This document shows, in pieces, positions 1 to 8,391 of a DNA stretch of 64,000 bases; position 1 is the stretch's first letter; each line of letters opens with the position of its first letter. Origin of the DNA: Tsukamurella asaccharolytica (GTDB lineage Bacteria; Actinomycetota; Actinomycetes; Mycobacteriales; Mycobacteriaceae); assembly GCF_007858435.1 (NCBI RefSeq), contig NZ_VIGW01000004.1:310001-374000 (forward strand). Direction: 5' to 3'. The notes below the pieces were generated by a model, which made no database searches, was not told the DNA's origin, and saw only the letters and a list, made by a program, of their open reading frames with translations. The translations under genes and the position numbers were made by a program.

Positions 1-433
1 TACCCACCTTCTGCCCGGCGATCGCCGTCTTGAAGCCCGGGATCACGCCGTCCAGGGAGAAGGATGCGGGTTTGCCGCGGTCGTAGGTGCTGTCGAAGCG
101 TTCACCGGTGCGGCCGTTCACGCCGAGATAGCAGACCGAGACCGTCGCCGTCTCGCCGACCACGGCACCGTCGCCGGGCGGGTTGAAGGCCTGGACATGG
201 GTCTGCGCCACCGAGAAGGGCTTCTCGACGGTGATCTGCGGGGACGCGGTGTCGGTGGGCCCGGTGACCACGATGGAGCCGCTCTGCCCCCGGTAGGTCC
301 AATCGGGGGAGTTCGCCGTGCTCGGGCCACCCGTGGGGCAGGCTGCGGAGGCCTCCGGCGTGCTGCAGGCGGTGAGCGCCGACGCCACGAGGACGGCGGA
401 GACGGCGACGACGGTCGGGCGGAAGGCACGCAT
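1..433 (-). CDS. FKBP-type peptidyl-prolyl isomerase lipoprotein (3' end outside window)
   Basis: About 144 residues are visible and the gene runs off the left edge. The N terminus is a lipoprotein signal with a lipobox ending LTAC near residue 23, so the protein should be anchored outside the membrane. The later part (VCYLGVNGRTGERFDSTYD, then GKPASFSLDGVIPGFKTAI) is the FKBP fold core, so a peptidyl-prolyl cis-trans isomerase acting on secreted proteins is likely. The ATG at 431-433 has no Shine-Dalgarno. A TAGGTT -10 hexamer (441-446, minus strand) lies 7 nt upstream, which fits leaderless translation. The catalytic C terminus is not visible, so completeness cannot be judged. Confidence 0.85.
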   Translation of the reverse strand, partial: MRAFRPTVVAVSAVLVASALTACSTPEASAACPTGGPSTANSPDWTYRGQSGSIVVTGPTDTASPQITVEKPFSVAQTHVQAFNPPGDGAVVGETATVSVCYLGVNGRTGERFDSTYDRGKPASFSLDGVIPGFKTAIAGQKVG

Positions 434-524
434 GACAGAAAACCTACCGCCTCGCCCGAGACTCACGGCACAGCCCCACGCTCGGTGAAGCGGAAACGGA
501 ACGCGCGCCTGGGTGGCGCGAGTT

Positions 525-716
525 CTACGACGGATCCGGGCGCGCGGAGCTGGGGCCGAGGTTCTTGGCGTCGTGCTGACGGCTCATGTCCGCGGTGGGG
601 ATGATGAGCACCTCACCGTCGGGGAGCGTCGTGCTCACCTGTGGGCGCGCCGGGCCGCCGGAACCCGCGCCGGACCGGTCCACCACGTCATTGCCCTTGA
701 GCTTCGTTTCGAACAT
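525..716 (-). CDS. Small hypothetical protein downstream of glnA
   Basis: A 63-residue protein starting MFETKLKGNDVVDRSG, not recognised. Expression is supported by a perfect AAGGAGG Shine-Dalgarno five bases before the ATG and by a candidate -10 hexamer TATCGT (740-745, minus strand) that would give a leader of about 17 nt. A strong terminator (774-809) separates it from glnA, so it probably has its own promoter. The middle (TTLPDGEVLIIPTADMS) looks like a short beta-hairpin, and the ends are polar and probably disordered. No signal peptide or membrane segment is seen. Function unknown. Confidence 0.5.
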   Translation of the reverse strand: MFETKLKGNDVVDRSGAGSGGPARPQVSTTLPDGEVLIIPTADMSRQHDAKNLGPSSARPDPS

Positions 717-773
717 CGTCGCCTCCTTGTTCCTCACCGACGATACGCGCGGCGGGGCTCACCAGGAACGGGA

Positions 774-809
774 CCGGCCCCGCACCGTCGAACGACGGTG
801 CGGGGCCGG
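774..809 (-). terminator. Strong hairpin terminator after glnA
   Basis: A near-perfect inverted repeat, with arms 774-790 and 793-809 of about 16-17 bp around a very short loop, lies 20 nt beyond the glnA stop. There is no U-tract, as is usual for high-GC actinobacteria. Confidence 0.8.
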
Positions 810-828
810 GAGCCTGTGTTCCTACGAC

Positions 829-2262
829 TCAGACGTCGTAGTAGAGCTCGAACTCGTAGGGGTGCGGGCGGAGGTTCACCGGGGCGATCTCGCGCTCGCG
901 CTTGTAGGAGATCCACTCCTCGATGAGATCCTCGGTGAAGACGCCGCCGGCGGTGAGGTACTCGTGGTCCTCCTCGAGACGGTCGATGACGTCCGAGAGC
1001 TGCGTCGGGGCCTGCGGGATGCCCTTCGCCTCCTCGGGCGGCAGCTCGTAGAGGTCCTTGTCGACGGGGGCGTGCGGCTCGATCTTGTTCTTCACGCCGT
1101 CCAGGCCGGCCATCATCATGGCGGCGAAGGCCAGGTACGGGTTGCCCGAGGAGTCGGGGCAGCGGAACTCGATGCGCTTGGCCTTCGGGTTGTTGCCCGT
1201 GATCGGGATGCGCACGCACGCCGAGCGGTTGCGCTGGCTGTACACCAGGTTGATCGGAGCCTCGTAGCCCGGCACCAGGCGCTTGTACGAGTTGATCGTC
1301 GGGTTGGTGAAGGCGAGCAGCGACGGGGCGTGGTGCAGGATGCCGCCGATGTAGTAGCGCGCGATGTCCGACAGGCCGCCGTAGCCGGCCTCGTCGTAGA
1401 ACAGCGGCTTGCCGTCCTTCCACAGCGACTGGTGGGCGTGCATGCCCGAGCCGTTGTCGCCGAACAGCGGCTTCGGCATGAACGTGACGGTCTTGCCCTC
1501 CTGCCACGCGGTGTTCTTGACGATGTACTTGAACAGCTGGACGTCGTCGGCCGCGTGGAGCAGCGTGTCGAACTTGTAGTTGATCTCGGCCTGGCCGCCG
1601 GTGCCGACCTCGTGGTGCCCGCGCTCGAGGGTGAAGCCGGCGTTCGTGAGGTTGGTGGAGATCTTGTCGCGCAGGTCCACGTAGTGGTCGTACGGCGCGA
1701 CGGGGAAGTAGCCGCCCTTGTTGCGGACCTTGTACCCGCGGTTGGGGGTTCCGTCCTCCTCGATCGGGCGACCGGTGTTCCAGGAGCCCGAGATCGAGTC
1801 GACCTCGTAGAACGAACCGTTGATGCTCGAGTCGTAGGAGACCGAGTCGAAGATGTAGAACTCGGCCTCGGCGCCGAAGTAGCAGGTGTCGGCGATGCCG
1901 GTGCTGAGCAGGTACTCCTCGGCCTTGCGCGCGATGTTGCGCGGGTCGCGGGTGTACGCCTCACGGGTGAACGGGTCGTGGACGAAGAACGAGACGTTCA
2001 CGGTCTTCGCGGCCCGGAAGGGGTCGACGCGCGCCGTGGTCACGTCCGGCAGCAGCATCATGTCGGACTCGTCGATCGACTGGAAGCCGCGGATCGACGA
2101 ACCGTCGAACGCCAGGCCGTCCTCGAAGACGCTCTCGTCGAACGCCGCGGCGGGGATGCTGAAGTGCTGCATCGTGCCGGGCAGGTCGCAGAAGCGGATG
2201 TCGACGTACTCGACGTTCTCCTTCTTCAGGTAGTCGAGAAGTTCCTCTTTGGTAGTGAACAC
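829..2262 (-). CDS. glnA: Glutamine synthetase, type I (GlnA1)
   Basis: This 477-residue enzyme makes glutamine from glutamate, ammonia and ATP as a cytoplasmic dodecamer; the length is standard for GSI-beta. Visible hallmarks are the N-terminal beta-grasp start ([19 protein letters not shown]), the active-site block EFYIFDS, the nucleotide loop [15 protein letters not shown], and the adenylylation loop [10 protein letters not shown] with the target tyrosine at about residue 405. Activity is therefore probably switched off by a GlnE-type adenylyltransferase. The start is GTG with AAGGAG about 13 nt upstream. It is divergent from the RDD gene. A GTAAC-N6-GAAAC GlnR-type site lies about 120 nt upstream, which suggests nitrogen control of transcription as well. 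Confidence 0.97.
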   Translation of the reverse strand: MFTTKEELLDYLKKENVEYVDIRFCDLPGTMQHFSIPAAAFDESVFEDGLAFDGSSIRGFQSIDESDMMLLPDVTTARVDPFRAAKTVNVSFFVHDPFTREAYTRDPRNIARKAEEYLLSTGIADTCYFGAEAEFYIFDSVSYDSSINGSFYEVDSISGSWNTGRPIEEDGTPNRGYKVRNKGGYFPVAPYDHYVDLRDKISTNLTNAGFTLERGHHEVGTGGQAEINYKFDTLLHAADDVQLFKYIVKNTAWQEGKTVTFMPKPLFGDNGSGMHAHQSLWKDGKPLFYDEAGYGGLSDIARYYIGGILHHAPSLLAFTNPTINSYKRLVPGYEAPINLVYSQRNRSACVRIPITGNNPKAKRIEFRCPDSSGNPYLAFAAMMMAGLDGVKNKIEPHAPVDKDLYELPPEEAKGIPQAPTQLSDVIDRLEEDHEYLTAGGVFTEDLIEEWISYKREREIAPVNLRPHPYEFELYYDV

Positions 2263-2379
2263 CTGTTACTGGCTCCTTCGTCGTCCGGCGGTGACGTTCA
2301 CGGTCGTACCGTTTGCGCCACCACCGAGGTTACGAGAATGAACGCTATGGACGGGGTGTTGCCCGAGAACTAACGGAAT

Positions 2380-2395
2380 GTTTCAACGGTGTTAC
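2380..2395 (-). promoter_or_regulatory. Candidate GlnR box upstream of glnA
   Basis: Read on the minus strand the site is GTAAC, six bases, GAAAC, which matches the actinobacterial GlnR pattern GTnAC-n6-GnAAC. It lies about 118 nt upstream of the glnA GTG. Possible -10 hexamers follow on the same strand at 2342-2347 (TAGCGT) and 2327-2332 (TAACCT), so the box would be about 45-60 nt upstream of transcription, a usual position for activation. Confidence 0.6.
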
Positions 2396-2449
2396 ACCTC
2401 CAGGGCCATCCGCGGGGTCGTCGAATCGGACCCCACGTACCCTGAGGGC

Positions 2450-2932
2450 ATGCGTCGAGAAACGGGATCATGGCTGTCCGGTGCCTCCGCGGCACTGCCG
2501 GAGGGCGCCCACGGGGACTACCGCGGGCAGGCTCTGGGCCTACCGCGCGACGGTGTCGGGTCGGTCGCGGGGTCGGGCCGCCGCGTGCTGGGACTGTTCC
2601 TCGACTGGGTGCCGTCCGCGCTGATCGCGGTGGCGATCGCGGGTCCGAGCCGCGTCTTCGCGGGGGAGCCGACCTCCTTCGACACGCTCGCGCTGGGGAT
2701 CTGGTTCGCCGTGGGCGTGCTGTCGGTGACCCTGTTCGGCTTCACGCCGGGGCAGTACTTCGCCGGTATCCGCGTCGCCCGGATCGAGAACCCGCAGATG
2801 CGCGTCGGCATCCTCCGCGCGCTCGCGCGCAACCTGCTCATCGTCTTCATCGTGCCGCCGCTCATCCAGGATGTGGACGGCCGCGGCATGCACGATCGCG
2901 CCACCGGAACGATCCTCGTCCGGTCGCGCTGA
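2450..2932 (+). CDS. RDD family membrane protein
   Basis: A 160-residue protein with the RDD fold. A polar N terminus is followed by a hydrophobic segment starting RRVLGLFLDWVPSALIAVAI with the conserved aspartate, a second segment at about residues 83-105, and a third near LLIVFIVPPLI. The C-terminal block with R/N residues (LRALARNLLIVF, DRATGTILV) is typical. RDD proteins are small inner-membrane proteins, some linked to transport, but substrates are mostly unknown. The ATG at 2450 is preferred because TACCCT (2438-2443) lies 6 nt upstream, fitting a leaderless transcript. From memory it corresponds to Rv2219A beside glnA1. Confidence 0.85.
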   Translation: MRRETGSWLSGASAALPEGAHGDYRGQALGLPRDGVGSVAGSGRRVLGLFLDWVPSALIAVAIAGPSRVFAGEPTSFDTLALGIWFAVGVLSVTLFGFTPGQYFAGIRVARIENPQMRVGILRALARNLLIVFIVPPLIQDVDGRGMHDRATGTILVRSR

Positions 2933-2934
2933 GC

Positions 2935-2979
2935 GTCGTCCCTGCGCCGGGACGACTCAGGGCCCGCCGTAGCGGGCCC
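2935..2979. terminator. Two stacked hairpins between convergent genes
   Basis: Two perfect 8-bp stems sit between the RDD stop and the DUF4191 stop: 2935-2942 with 2949-2956, and 2960-2967 with 2972-2979 (4-nt loop). They could terminate transcription from both sides. Confidence 0.7.
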
Positions 2980-2991
2980 CGAGTGTGCGGA

Positions 2992-3753
2992 TCAGTTCGA
3001 ACCGGTCTTGCGCCGGACGGTGCGCTGCACGCTGCGCATCTTCGCACCCTGCGGCAGCGGGCCGCGTGGCATCTGCGCGCCGCCGGCCCGGTTGGTCAGC
3101 GCGGCGAGCCGGCCCTCCAGCTCGTCGATCTTCTTGCCGTTGATGTTCGACGGGAGCTTGTTCAGGGAGCGCTGCAGCTTCCGCAGCGGGACCTGCCCCT
3201 CCTCGTTGCCCACCGTGAACTCGTAGATCGGGGTCTGGCCCACGATGCGCGCCGTCTTCTTCTTCTCCTGCGCGAGCAGGCCCTTGATCCGGCCCTCGTT
3301 GCCCTCGGCCACGAGGATCACGCCGGGCTTGCCGATCACGCGGTGCACCGCGTCGGCGTGGGTGGTGCGCGCGACGGCCTGCGTCACGCGCCACGAGCCG
3401 CGCATGTTGTCGAGCGCCCAGCCCGCAGCGCCGACCTGGCCCTCGTTCTTCGTGTACACGCTGCGCTCGAGGCGGCGGGTGAAGACGATGAACGCGCCCA
3501 GCGCGCCGAGCAGTACGCCGAGGATGAGGAACATCCACCACGTGCCGGCGAAGTACCCGATCACCAGCGAGAGCGCCACGGCGGCGACGAAGACGCCGAC
3601 CATGATCGGTACCAGCGCCTTGTCTTCCTTGCGCTGCATCTGGAACGCCTGCCACATCTGCTTGCGGCGTTCCTTCGAAGCGGCCCGTCGTACCCGCTTC
3701 GCCTCGGCCTTCTGCGCCTTGAGCTTGTCGGCCGCTGCCTTGTCCTGTGCCAT
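2992..3753 (-). CDS. DUF4191 family membrane protein
   Basis: A 253-residue protein. Residues 1-45 are strongly basic and probably cytoplasmic. Two membrane helices follow at about 47-66 (LVPIMVGVFVAAVALSLVIG) and 70-90. The C-terminal soluble domain of about 160 residues includes VIGKPGVILVAEGNEGRIKGLL and then a basic tail. The family is widespread in actinobacteria next to lipA (Rv2219 in M. tuberculosis, from memory); its function is unknown. The start has TAAGCT (3761-3766) exactly 7 nt upstream on the minus strand, so a leaderless mRNA is plausible. A GGGAG also lies 2 nt before the ATG, too close for a normal Shine-Dalgarno. Confidence 0.85.
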   Translation of the reverse strand: MAQDKAAADKLKAQKAEAKRVRRAASKERRKQMWQAFQMQRKEDKALVPIMVGVFVAAVALSLVIGYFAGTWWMFLILGVLLGALGAFIVFTRRLERSVYTKNEGQVGAAGWALDNMRGSWRVTQAVARTTHADAVHRVIGKPGVILVAEGNEGRIKGLLAQEKKKTARIVGQTPIYEFTVGNEEGQVPLRKLQRSLNKLPSNINGKKIDELEGRLAALTNRAGGAQMPRGPLPQGAKMRSVQRTVRRKTGSN

Positions 3754-3792
3754 GTCTCCCAGCTTAATGTGCGACTACTTCGCGCCGAACCG

Positions 3793-4812
3793 CTACTTCG
3801 CGGCGGCGGCCATCCGGCTCAGCACCGACGTGGCCTCCTGTGCCGCGTCACCCTCGGCGGTGAGGTGCGCCATGTTCTCCGGGATCGGCCGGCCGTGGTG
3901 CGCCATCGCCTTCGCGTAGAGCTTGCCCGCACGGTAGGACGAGCGCACGAGCGGACCGGCCATGACGCCGGCGAAGCCCATCTCCTCCGCGGCCTGCGTG
4001 TGCTCGACGAACTCCTCGGGCTTGACCCATCGCTCCACGGGATGATGCCGCGGCGACGGGCGCAGGTACTGGGTGATCGTGATGATGTCGCAACCCGCGT
4101 CGTGCAGGTCGCGCATCGCCTCGGTGACCTCCTCGGGGGTCTCGCCCATGCCGAGAATGAGGTTCGACTTGGTGACCAGGCCGAAGTCGCGGGCCTGGCG
4201 GATCACGTCGAGCGAGCGGTCGTAGCGGAACGCGGGGCGGATGCGCTTGAAGATGCGCGGCACGGTCTCCAGGTTGTGGGCGAGCACCTCGGGGCGCGAC
4301 TCGAAGACCTCGGCCAGCAGCTCCGGCTTCGCGTGGAAGTCGGGGATGAGGTTCTCGACGCCGGTATTGGGGTTGAGCTGGTGGATCTGGCGCACCGTCT
4401 CGGCGTACAGCCAGACGCCCTCGTCGGGCAGGTCATCGCGGGCCACACCGGTGATGGTGGAGTAGCGCAGGCCCATCGCCTGCACCGACTCGGCCACGCG
4501 CCGGGGCTCATCGCGATCCAGCTCCGCCGGCTTGCCCGTGTCGATCTGACAGAAGTCGCAGCGGCGGGTGCACTGCTCACCGCCGATGAGGAAGGTAGCC
4601 TCGCGGTCCTCCCAGCACTCGTAGATATTGGGGCAGCCCGCCTCCTCGCACACCGTGTGGAGGCCCTCACGCTTGACGAGGCCCTTGAGCTCGGTGAATT
4701 CAGGGCCCATCTTCGCGCGCGTGCGGATCCAGTTCGGCTTGCGCTCGATCGGGGTCTGTGCGTTACGGACCTCGAGGCGGAGTAGCTTGCGGGGGGTCTC
4801 CGGGGTACTCAC
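3793..4812 (-). CDS. lipA: Lipoyl synthase (LipA)
   Basis: A 339-residue radical-SAM enzyme that inserts two sulfurs into octanoyl groups on lipoyl domains. Both iron-sulfur sites are visible: auxiliary-cluster cysteines C55, C60 and C66 ([12 protein letters not shown]) and the radical-SAM motif CTRRCDFC at C81, C85 and C88. The C-terminal RSSYRAG serine motif is present. I chose the GTG at 4810-4812 because TAGCAT (4820-4825) lies exactly 7 nt upstream and the resulting N terminus ([17 protein letters not shown]) matches mycobacterial LipA as I remember it. ATG 4821 and GTG 4836 are in-frame alternatives. It is normally beside lipB; here a DUF222/HNH gene lies between them. Confidence 0.95.
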   Translation of the reverse strand: MSTPETPRKLLRLEVRNAQTPIERKPNWIRTRAKMGPEFTELKGLVKREGLHTVCEEAGCPNIYECWEDREATFLIGGEQCTRRCDFCQIDTGKPAELDRDEPRRVAESVQAMGLRYSTITGVARDDLPDEGVWLYAETVRQIHQLNPNTGVENLIPDFHAKPELLAEVFESRPEVLAHNLETVPRIFKRIRPAFRYDRSLDVIRQARDFGLVTKSNLILGMGETPEEVTEAMRDLHDAGCDIITITQYLRPSPRHHPVERWVKPEEFVEHTQAAEEMGFAGVMAGPLVRSSYRAGKLYAKAMAHHGRPIPENMAHLTAEGDAAQEATSVLSRMAAAAK

Positions 4813-4883
4813 CCCGTCCATGCTACGCCCGGTCACGCGGCCCGCCGGTGGCGCGGGTCGCGCCCGGACCGAGACGTTCGAGC

Positions 4884-4912
4884 TTGCCGAATTGATCGAA
4901 CATAAGTATTAT
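4884..4912 (+). promoter_or_regulatory. Promoter of the DUF222/HNH gene
   Basis: TTGCCG (4884-4889) and TATTAT (4907-4912) are separated by 17 bp, close to ideal spacing. Transcription would begin near 4919-4920, at the A of the ATG at 4920. This AT-rich patch stands out from its surroundings. Confidence 0.65.
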
Positions 4913-4919
4913 GAATGAC

Positions 4920-6734
4920 ATGGAGCTTCCGAGCATGATTCGCGATCTACCAGGGGAGATCATCCCCGAGGGGTTGGCGGGCGTGCACGGTTTCCGTGAG
5001 CAACTGTCGCGGTTGGTTTTCGAACAACGGCGCGCGGAGAACGCGGCCTACTGCCGTCGCATCGCGGCGTTGTACTGCCTGTACCGCACGATGTACGCCG
5101 ACGCGGAGGCGGAGCTGCTCGGGTTGCCCGCGGACGCGGAGATCGCCGATCTACGGGCTCGCAAGCGGGATCTGCGATTGCGGGAAACGGCGCTGCAGGC
5201 GCAGGTGTCGGTGGTGCTGCGGGTCGGTTCCGCCGCCGCGGACCGCGCCGTGGAGGAGGCGGTGGGACTCGTCGAGCGCCTGCCGCGGGTCTTCGGGTTG
5301 ATCGGCGCGGGCGTGATCTCCGTACAGGGCGGGCGCGAGGCGCTCGCACGGTCACGGGCGCTCGGCAGGGCTCAGGCCCGCGAGTTCGACGGCGCCCTCG
5401 CCGACCGGTTGGAGGCCGATGCGCGGGAGCTGCTGGCGATCCCGGCGTTGCGGGAGTTCGCGGACCGGCTGGTGCAGCGGATCGATCCGGAGGCCGCGGC
5501 CAGGCGGCGGGAACGATCCCGCGACGACCGCACCGTGACGTTCCGCCCGGAAGAGGACGGAATGGCCTCGGCGTTCGCGCTGCTTCCCGCGGAGGACGAG
5601 GTGGAGTTCGCGCAGCGCCTCGACGACATCGTCGCGACGGTGTGCGACAACGATGGGCGGACCGTGCCGCAGCGCCGTGCCGACGGGCTCATGATGCTTC
5701 TGCGCGGGTACGTGACGCTGGGGTGCGACTGCGGCGTGTGCGACAAGGCCGAGGCGCGGGCCGCGGAGGAGGGCGACGAGGACGGAGTGATCGTCCGGTA
5801 CCGCGCTCTGGTGCACGTGGTGGTCAACGAACGCACGCTCGCCGATCCCGAGAACGACGAGTCGGGGTACCTCAGCGGGTACGGGCCGGTCACCGCCGCG
5901 CACGCCCGCGATCTCGCTCGCCGGGAGGACGCGGTGGTCCGCGAGTTCGGCGAGCGGATCGACGCCCCCGGCACCAGTGCGCCCGAACCGGACGTCACGG
6001 ACGCCCCGGAGAAGACAGATGCTGACGCCGCCGCCGGCACCGCGCTCGTGCGGGCTCGCGGGAGCGGTACGTACCGGTTGACGGCGGACCTCGCCCGCTA
6101 CCTCACGCTCCTGTACCCGCGGTGCGTGTTCCCGCTGTGCACCCGGCCCGCTCGACGGTGTCAGATCGATCATTCGCGCGAGTTCGATCACACCGATCCG
6201 CGCCGCGGCGGCCGGACCGCGGCGGACAACCTGCAGCCGCTGTGCACGAAGCACCATCAGCTCAAGACCGCCGGTGGATGGATCGACGCGCGACTCACGG
6301 ACGGCCGGATCCTGTGGATCGCCCCGGACGGCGAGCGCATCATCGTCGATCCGGCCGGCGTCGTCCTCGCGCTGTTCCCCGACCTCAAGCGGGTGCTGTG
6401 GACCGCGCCGGACGTGCCCGGCCCGCGATACCGGGCCAGGAACGGGCCCACCAAGCTGCAGCGGGAACACCGGCGCCGCGAGGAGATCCGCGAGCGCAAC
6501 CGCGAGGCGGCAGAACGGCTGCGCGAGCCGCGGCCGCCGGAGGAATCACGCCTGGCGCACGCGCGCACCAGCATCAGCATCGTGGAGGAGCGACTGCGAT
6601 GTGTACTGCGCACCCACAACCGACGGGTCCGGGTCGAGATCCGCGCGCAGCGCGCTGCGATGCTCCCCGGGTGGCAGGCGCATCGTCGGGAACCCGAGCC
6701 GACACACCCCGACGACGAGCCGCCCCCGTACTGA
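4920..6734 (+). CDS. DUF222 / HNH endonuclease domain protein
   Basis: A 604-residue protein of the actinobacterial 13E12-repeat type. The N-terminal two thirds is the helical DUF222 domain (roughly 25-370, with a CDCGVCDKAE block). The C-terminal HNH domain has CVFPLC, CQIDHSREF and NLQPLCTKHHQLK, that is zinc-binding cysteines plus the HNH histidines, and is followed by a long basic tail with ERN/RRREE repeats. These genes occur in many divergent copies per genome; a DNase role is assumed from HNH and the true function is unknown. The ATG at 4920 is favoured over 4911 because the promoter predicts a transcript starting there. It interrupts the usual lipA-lipB neighbourhood. Confidence 0.85.
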   Translation: MELPSMIRDLPGEIIPEGLAGVHGFREQLSRLVFEQRRAENAAYCRRIAALYCLYRTMYADAEAELLGLPADAEIADLRARKRDLRLRETALQAQVSVVLRVGSAAADRAVEEAVGLVERLPRVFGLIGAGVISVQGGREALARSRALGRAQAREFDGALADRLEADARELLAIPALREFADRLVQRIDPEAAARRRERSRDDRTVTFRPEEDGMASAFALLPAEDEVEFAQRLDDIVATVCDNDGRTVPQRRADGLMMLLRGYVTLGCDCGVCDKAEARAAEEGDEDGVIVRYRALVHVVVNERTLADPENDESGYLSGYGPVTAAHARDLARREDAVVREFGERIDAPGTSAPEPDVTDAPEKTDADAAAGTALVRARGSGTYRLTADLARYLTLLYPRCVFPLCTRPARRCQIDHSREFDHTDPRRGGRTAADNLQPLCTKHHQLKTAGGWIDARLTDGRILWIAPDGERIIVDPAGVVLALFPDLKRVLWTAPDVPGPRYRARNGPTKLQREHRRREEIRERNREAAERLREPRPPEESRLAHARTSISIVEERLRCVLRTHNRRVRVEIRAQRAAMLPGWQAHRREPEPTHPDDEPPPY

Positions 6735-6740
6735 GGCGGC

Positions 6741-7451
6741 CTAGTGCGACGTCGGCACCGAGGCCACGTGCAGCGACTGATCCGTGACGGGGAGGTCGCC
6801 GTCGAGCGCGCGCTGCACCGCGTCGACGACCGCGTCGCGCACCGCACCGACGGTCACGTCGCGGCCCAGCTCGGCGCTCAGCGTCGTGACGCCCGCGTCG
6901 GGGATGCCGCAGGGGATGATCGCGTCGAAGCCGCCGAGCGTGTTGTCGCAGTTGAGCGCGAAGCCGTGCAGCGTGACGCCCCGGGCCACCCGGATGCCGA
7001 TCGCGGCCACCTTGCGCTCGGGGCGCGCATCGTCGGCGGGGAACCACACGCCCGAGCGGCCCTCGACGCGGCCGACGGAGAGCCCGAGGCCCTGGCAGAC
7101 CTCGATGAGCGCCTGCTCGATGCGCCGCACGTAATCGACGACGTCCATCGCCGAACCGAGCTTGATGATCGGATAGCCGACGAGCTGCCCCGGACCGTGC
7201 CAGGTGATCTTGCCGCCGCGGTCCACCTCGATGACGGTGCTGCCGTCCGACGGCAGGTCCTGCGGCTCGGTGCGCTTGCCCGCGGTGAACGTGGGCGGGT
7301 GCTCGAGGAGGAGCAGGCGGTCGCCGATGGCGCCGTCGGCGCGCTGGTTCGCAAGATCGTGCTGGAGGTCGAAAGCCTCCTGGTAACCGATGGTGCCGAG
7401 GTCCTCCACCACGATCGGGGCGGAGTCGGCGCGGGCGGAACGTGCGGGCAT
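6741..7451 (-). CDS. lipB: Octanoyltransferase (LipB)
   Basis: A 236-residue enzyme that moves octanoyl from acyl carrier protein to lipoyl domains, the step before LipA. Motifs are [17 protein letters not shown] (about 78-94), the catalytic lysine K147 in [11 protein letters not shown], and the thioester cysteine C181 in DAIIPCGI. The ATG at 7449-7451 is preceded at 7 nt by TAGCGT (7459-7464, minus strand) with no clear Shine-Dalgarno, so a leaderless start is likely. It reads toward the DUF222/HNH gene, with six bases between the two stops. Confidence 0.96.
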   Translation of the reverse strand: MPARSARADSAPIVVEDLGTIGYQEAFDLQHDLANQRADGAIGDRLLLLEHPPTFTAGKRTEPQDLPSDGSTVIEVDRGGKITWHGPGQLVGYPIIKLGSAMDVVDYVRRIEQALIEVCQGLGLSVGRVEGRSGVWFPADDARPERKVAAIGIRVARGVTLHGFALNCDNTLGGFDAIIPCGIPDAGVTTLSAELGRDVTVGAVRDAVVDAVQRALDGDLPVTDQSLHVASVPTSH

Positions 7452-7461
7452 GCCGTCGACG

Positions 7462-8370
7462 CTACGCCTCGTCGTTCATGGCTGCGGCGAGTGCCGCGGG
7501 AAGGGTGGTGTGCGCGAACCGGAATCCGCTGTCGTGCAGCACGCGGGGTACGGCGCGCTGGGACGTGAGCAGGCCTTCGTCGGCGATCTCGCCGACCGCG
7601 GCGCGCAGTGCGAACCGCGGTACCACCCAGCGGGCCGGGCGGTGCACCGCGCGGCCGAGGGCCTCGCTGAAGGCCTGCTGCCGGACGGGCGTCGGCGCGA
7701 CCACGTTGACCGGTCCGGAGATCGTGCCGCCGAGGGCGCCGTCGAGCACGTGCAGGACGGCGCGGGCCGCGTCGTCGCGCGAGACCCACGACAGCCACTG
7801 GTGTCCGCTGCCCAGCCGACCGCCCAATCCGAGGCGGTAGACCGGGCGCAGCGCCGGGAGCAGGCCCCCCGCCGCAGAAAGGACGTGGCCGAAGCGCAGG
7901 TGGGCCACCGTGACCCCGGCGGCGCGAGCGGGTCCGGCGGCCGCCTCCCACTCGACGCAGAGGCTCGCGAGGAAGCCGGACCCCGGGGGCGTGCCGGCCG
8001 GACCGTCGAGGCACTCGGTCTCACCCGCGTCGCCGTAGACGCCGATCGCGCTCGCGCCGAGGAACACCGGCACGCCGTCGCGCGCAGCGGCCTCGGCGAG
8101 CGCGGCGGCGGACTCGATGCGGGAGTCGCGCAGGTCCTGCTTGACCGCACCCGTCCAGCGGCGGCCGGCGATGGGGGAACCGCCCAGCCCGATCACCGCG
8201 TCGAAACCGGCCAGGTCGGGGACGTCGCCGCGCGCAGGATCCCAGGGGAGTCCGCGCGCGGTATCGCCTCGAACGAGCGGAACGACGGTGTCACCCCGCC
8301 GCGTCAGCGCTCGTGACACCGCAGTGCCGATGAGCCCCGACGATCCGGCGAGGGCGACCCGTCGTTCCAT
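7462..8370 (-). CDS. TIGR01777-type SDR epimerase
   Basis: A 302-residue NAD(P)-binding protein. The glycine-rich Rossmann start is [22 protein letters not shown], followed by [18 protein letters not shown] and a YG-like stretch ([21 protein letters not shown]). A C-terminal DUF1731-like segment ([24 protein letters not shown]) completes the YfcH/SDR39U1 architecture. Substrate unknown. It sits between dlaT and lipB as in mycobacteria (Rv2216, from memory), with 21 nt to dlaT and 10 nt to lipB, so co-transcription is likely. No Shine-Dalgarno is evident at the ATG. Confidence 0.9.
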   Translation of the reverse strand: MERRVALAGSSGLIGTAVSRALTRRGDTVVPLVRGDTARGLPWDPARGDVPDLAGFDAVIGLGGSPIAGRRWTGAVKQDLRDSRIESAAALAEAAARDGVPVFLGASAIGVYGDAGETECLDGPAGTPPGSGFLASLCVEWEAAAGPARAAGVTVAHLRFGHVLSAAGGLLPALRPVYRLGLGGRLGSGHQWLSWVSRDDAARAVLHVLDGALGGTISGPVNVVAPTPVRQQAFSEALGRAVHRPARWVVPRFALRAAVGEIADEGLLTSQRAVPRVLHDSGFRFAHTTLPAALAAAMNDEA

Positions 8371-8391
8371 GAGATCGGGTGGTTTCCGGGG

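Noticed and set aside
586-2373. 595-codon plus-strand frame opposite glnA
   Set aside because: Antisense shadow of glnA; composition is Val/Arg/Asp-rich from complementary codons, with no ribosome-binding site or recognisable domain.
2470-4785. 771-codon plus-strand frame over RDD, DUF4191 and lipA
   Set aside because: Shadow of three real genes; spans two terminators and changes character at each gene boundary.
4628-4918. Plus-strand frame ending just before the DUF222/HNH start
   Set aside because: Antisense to lipA for most of its length; no domain and poor composition.
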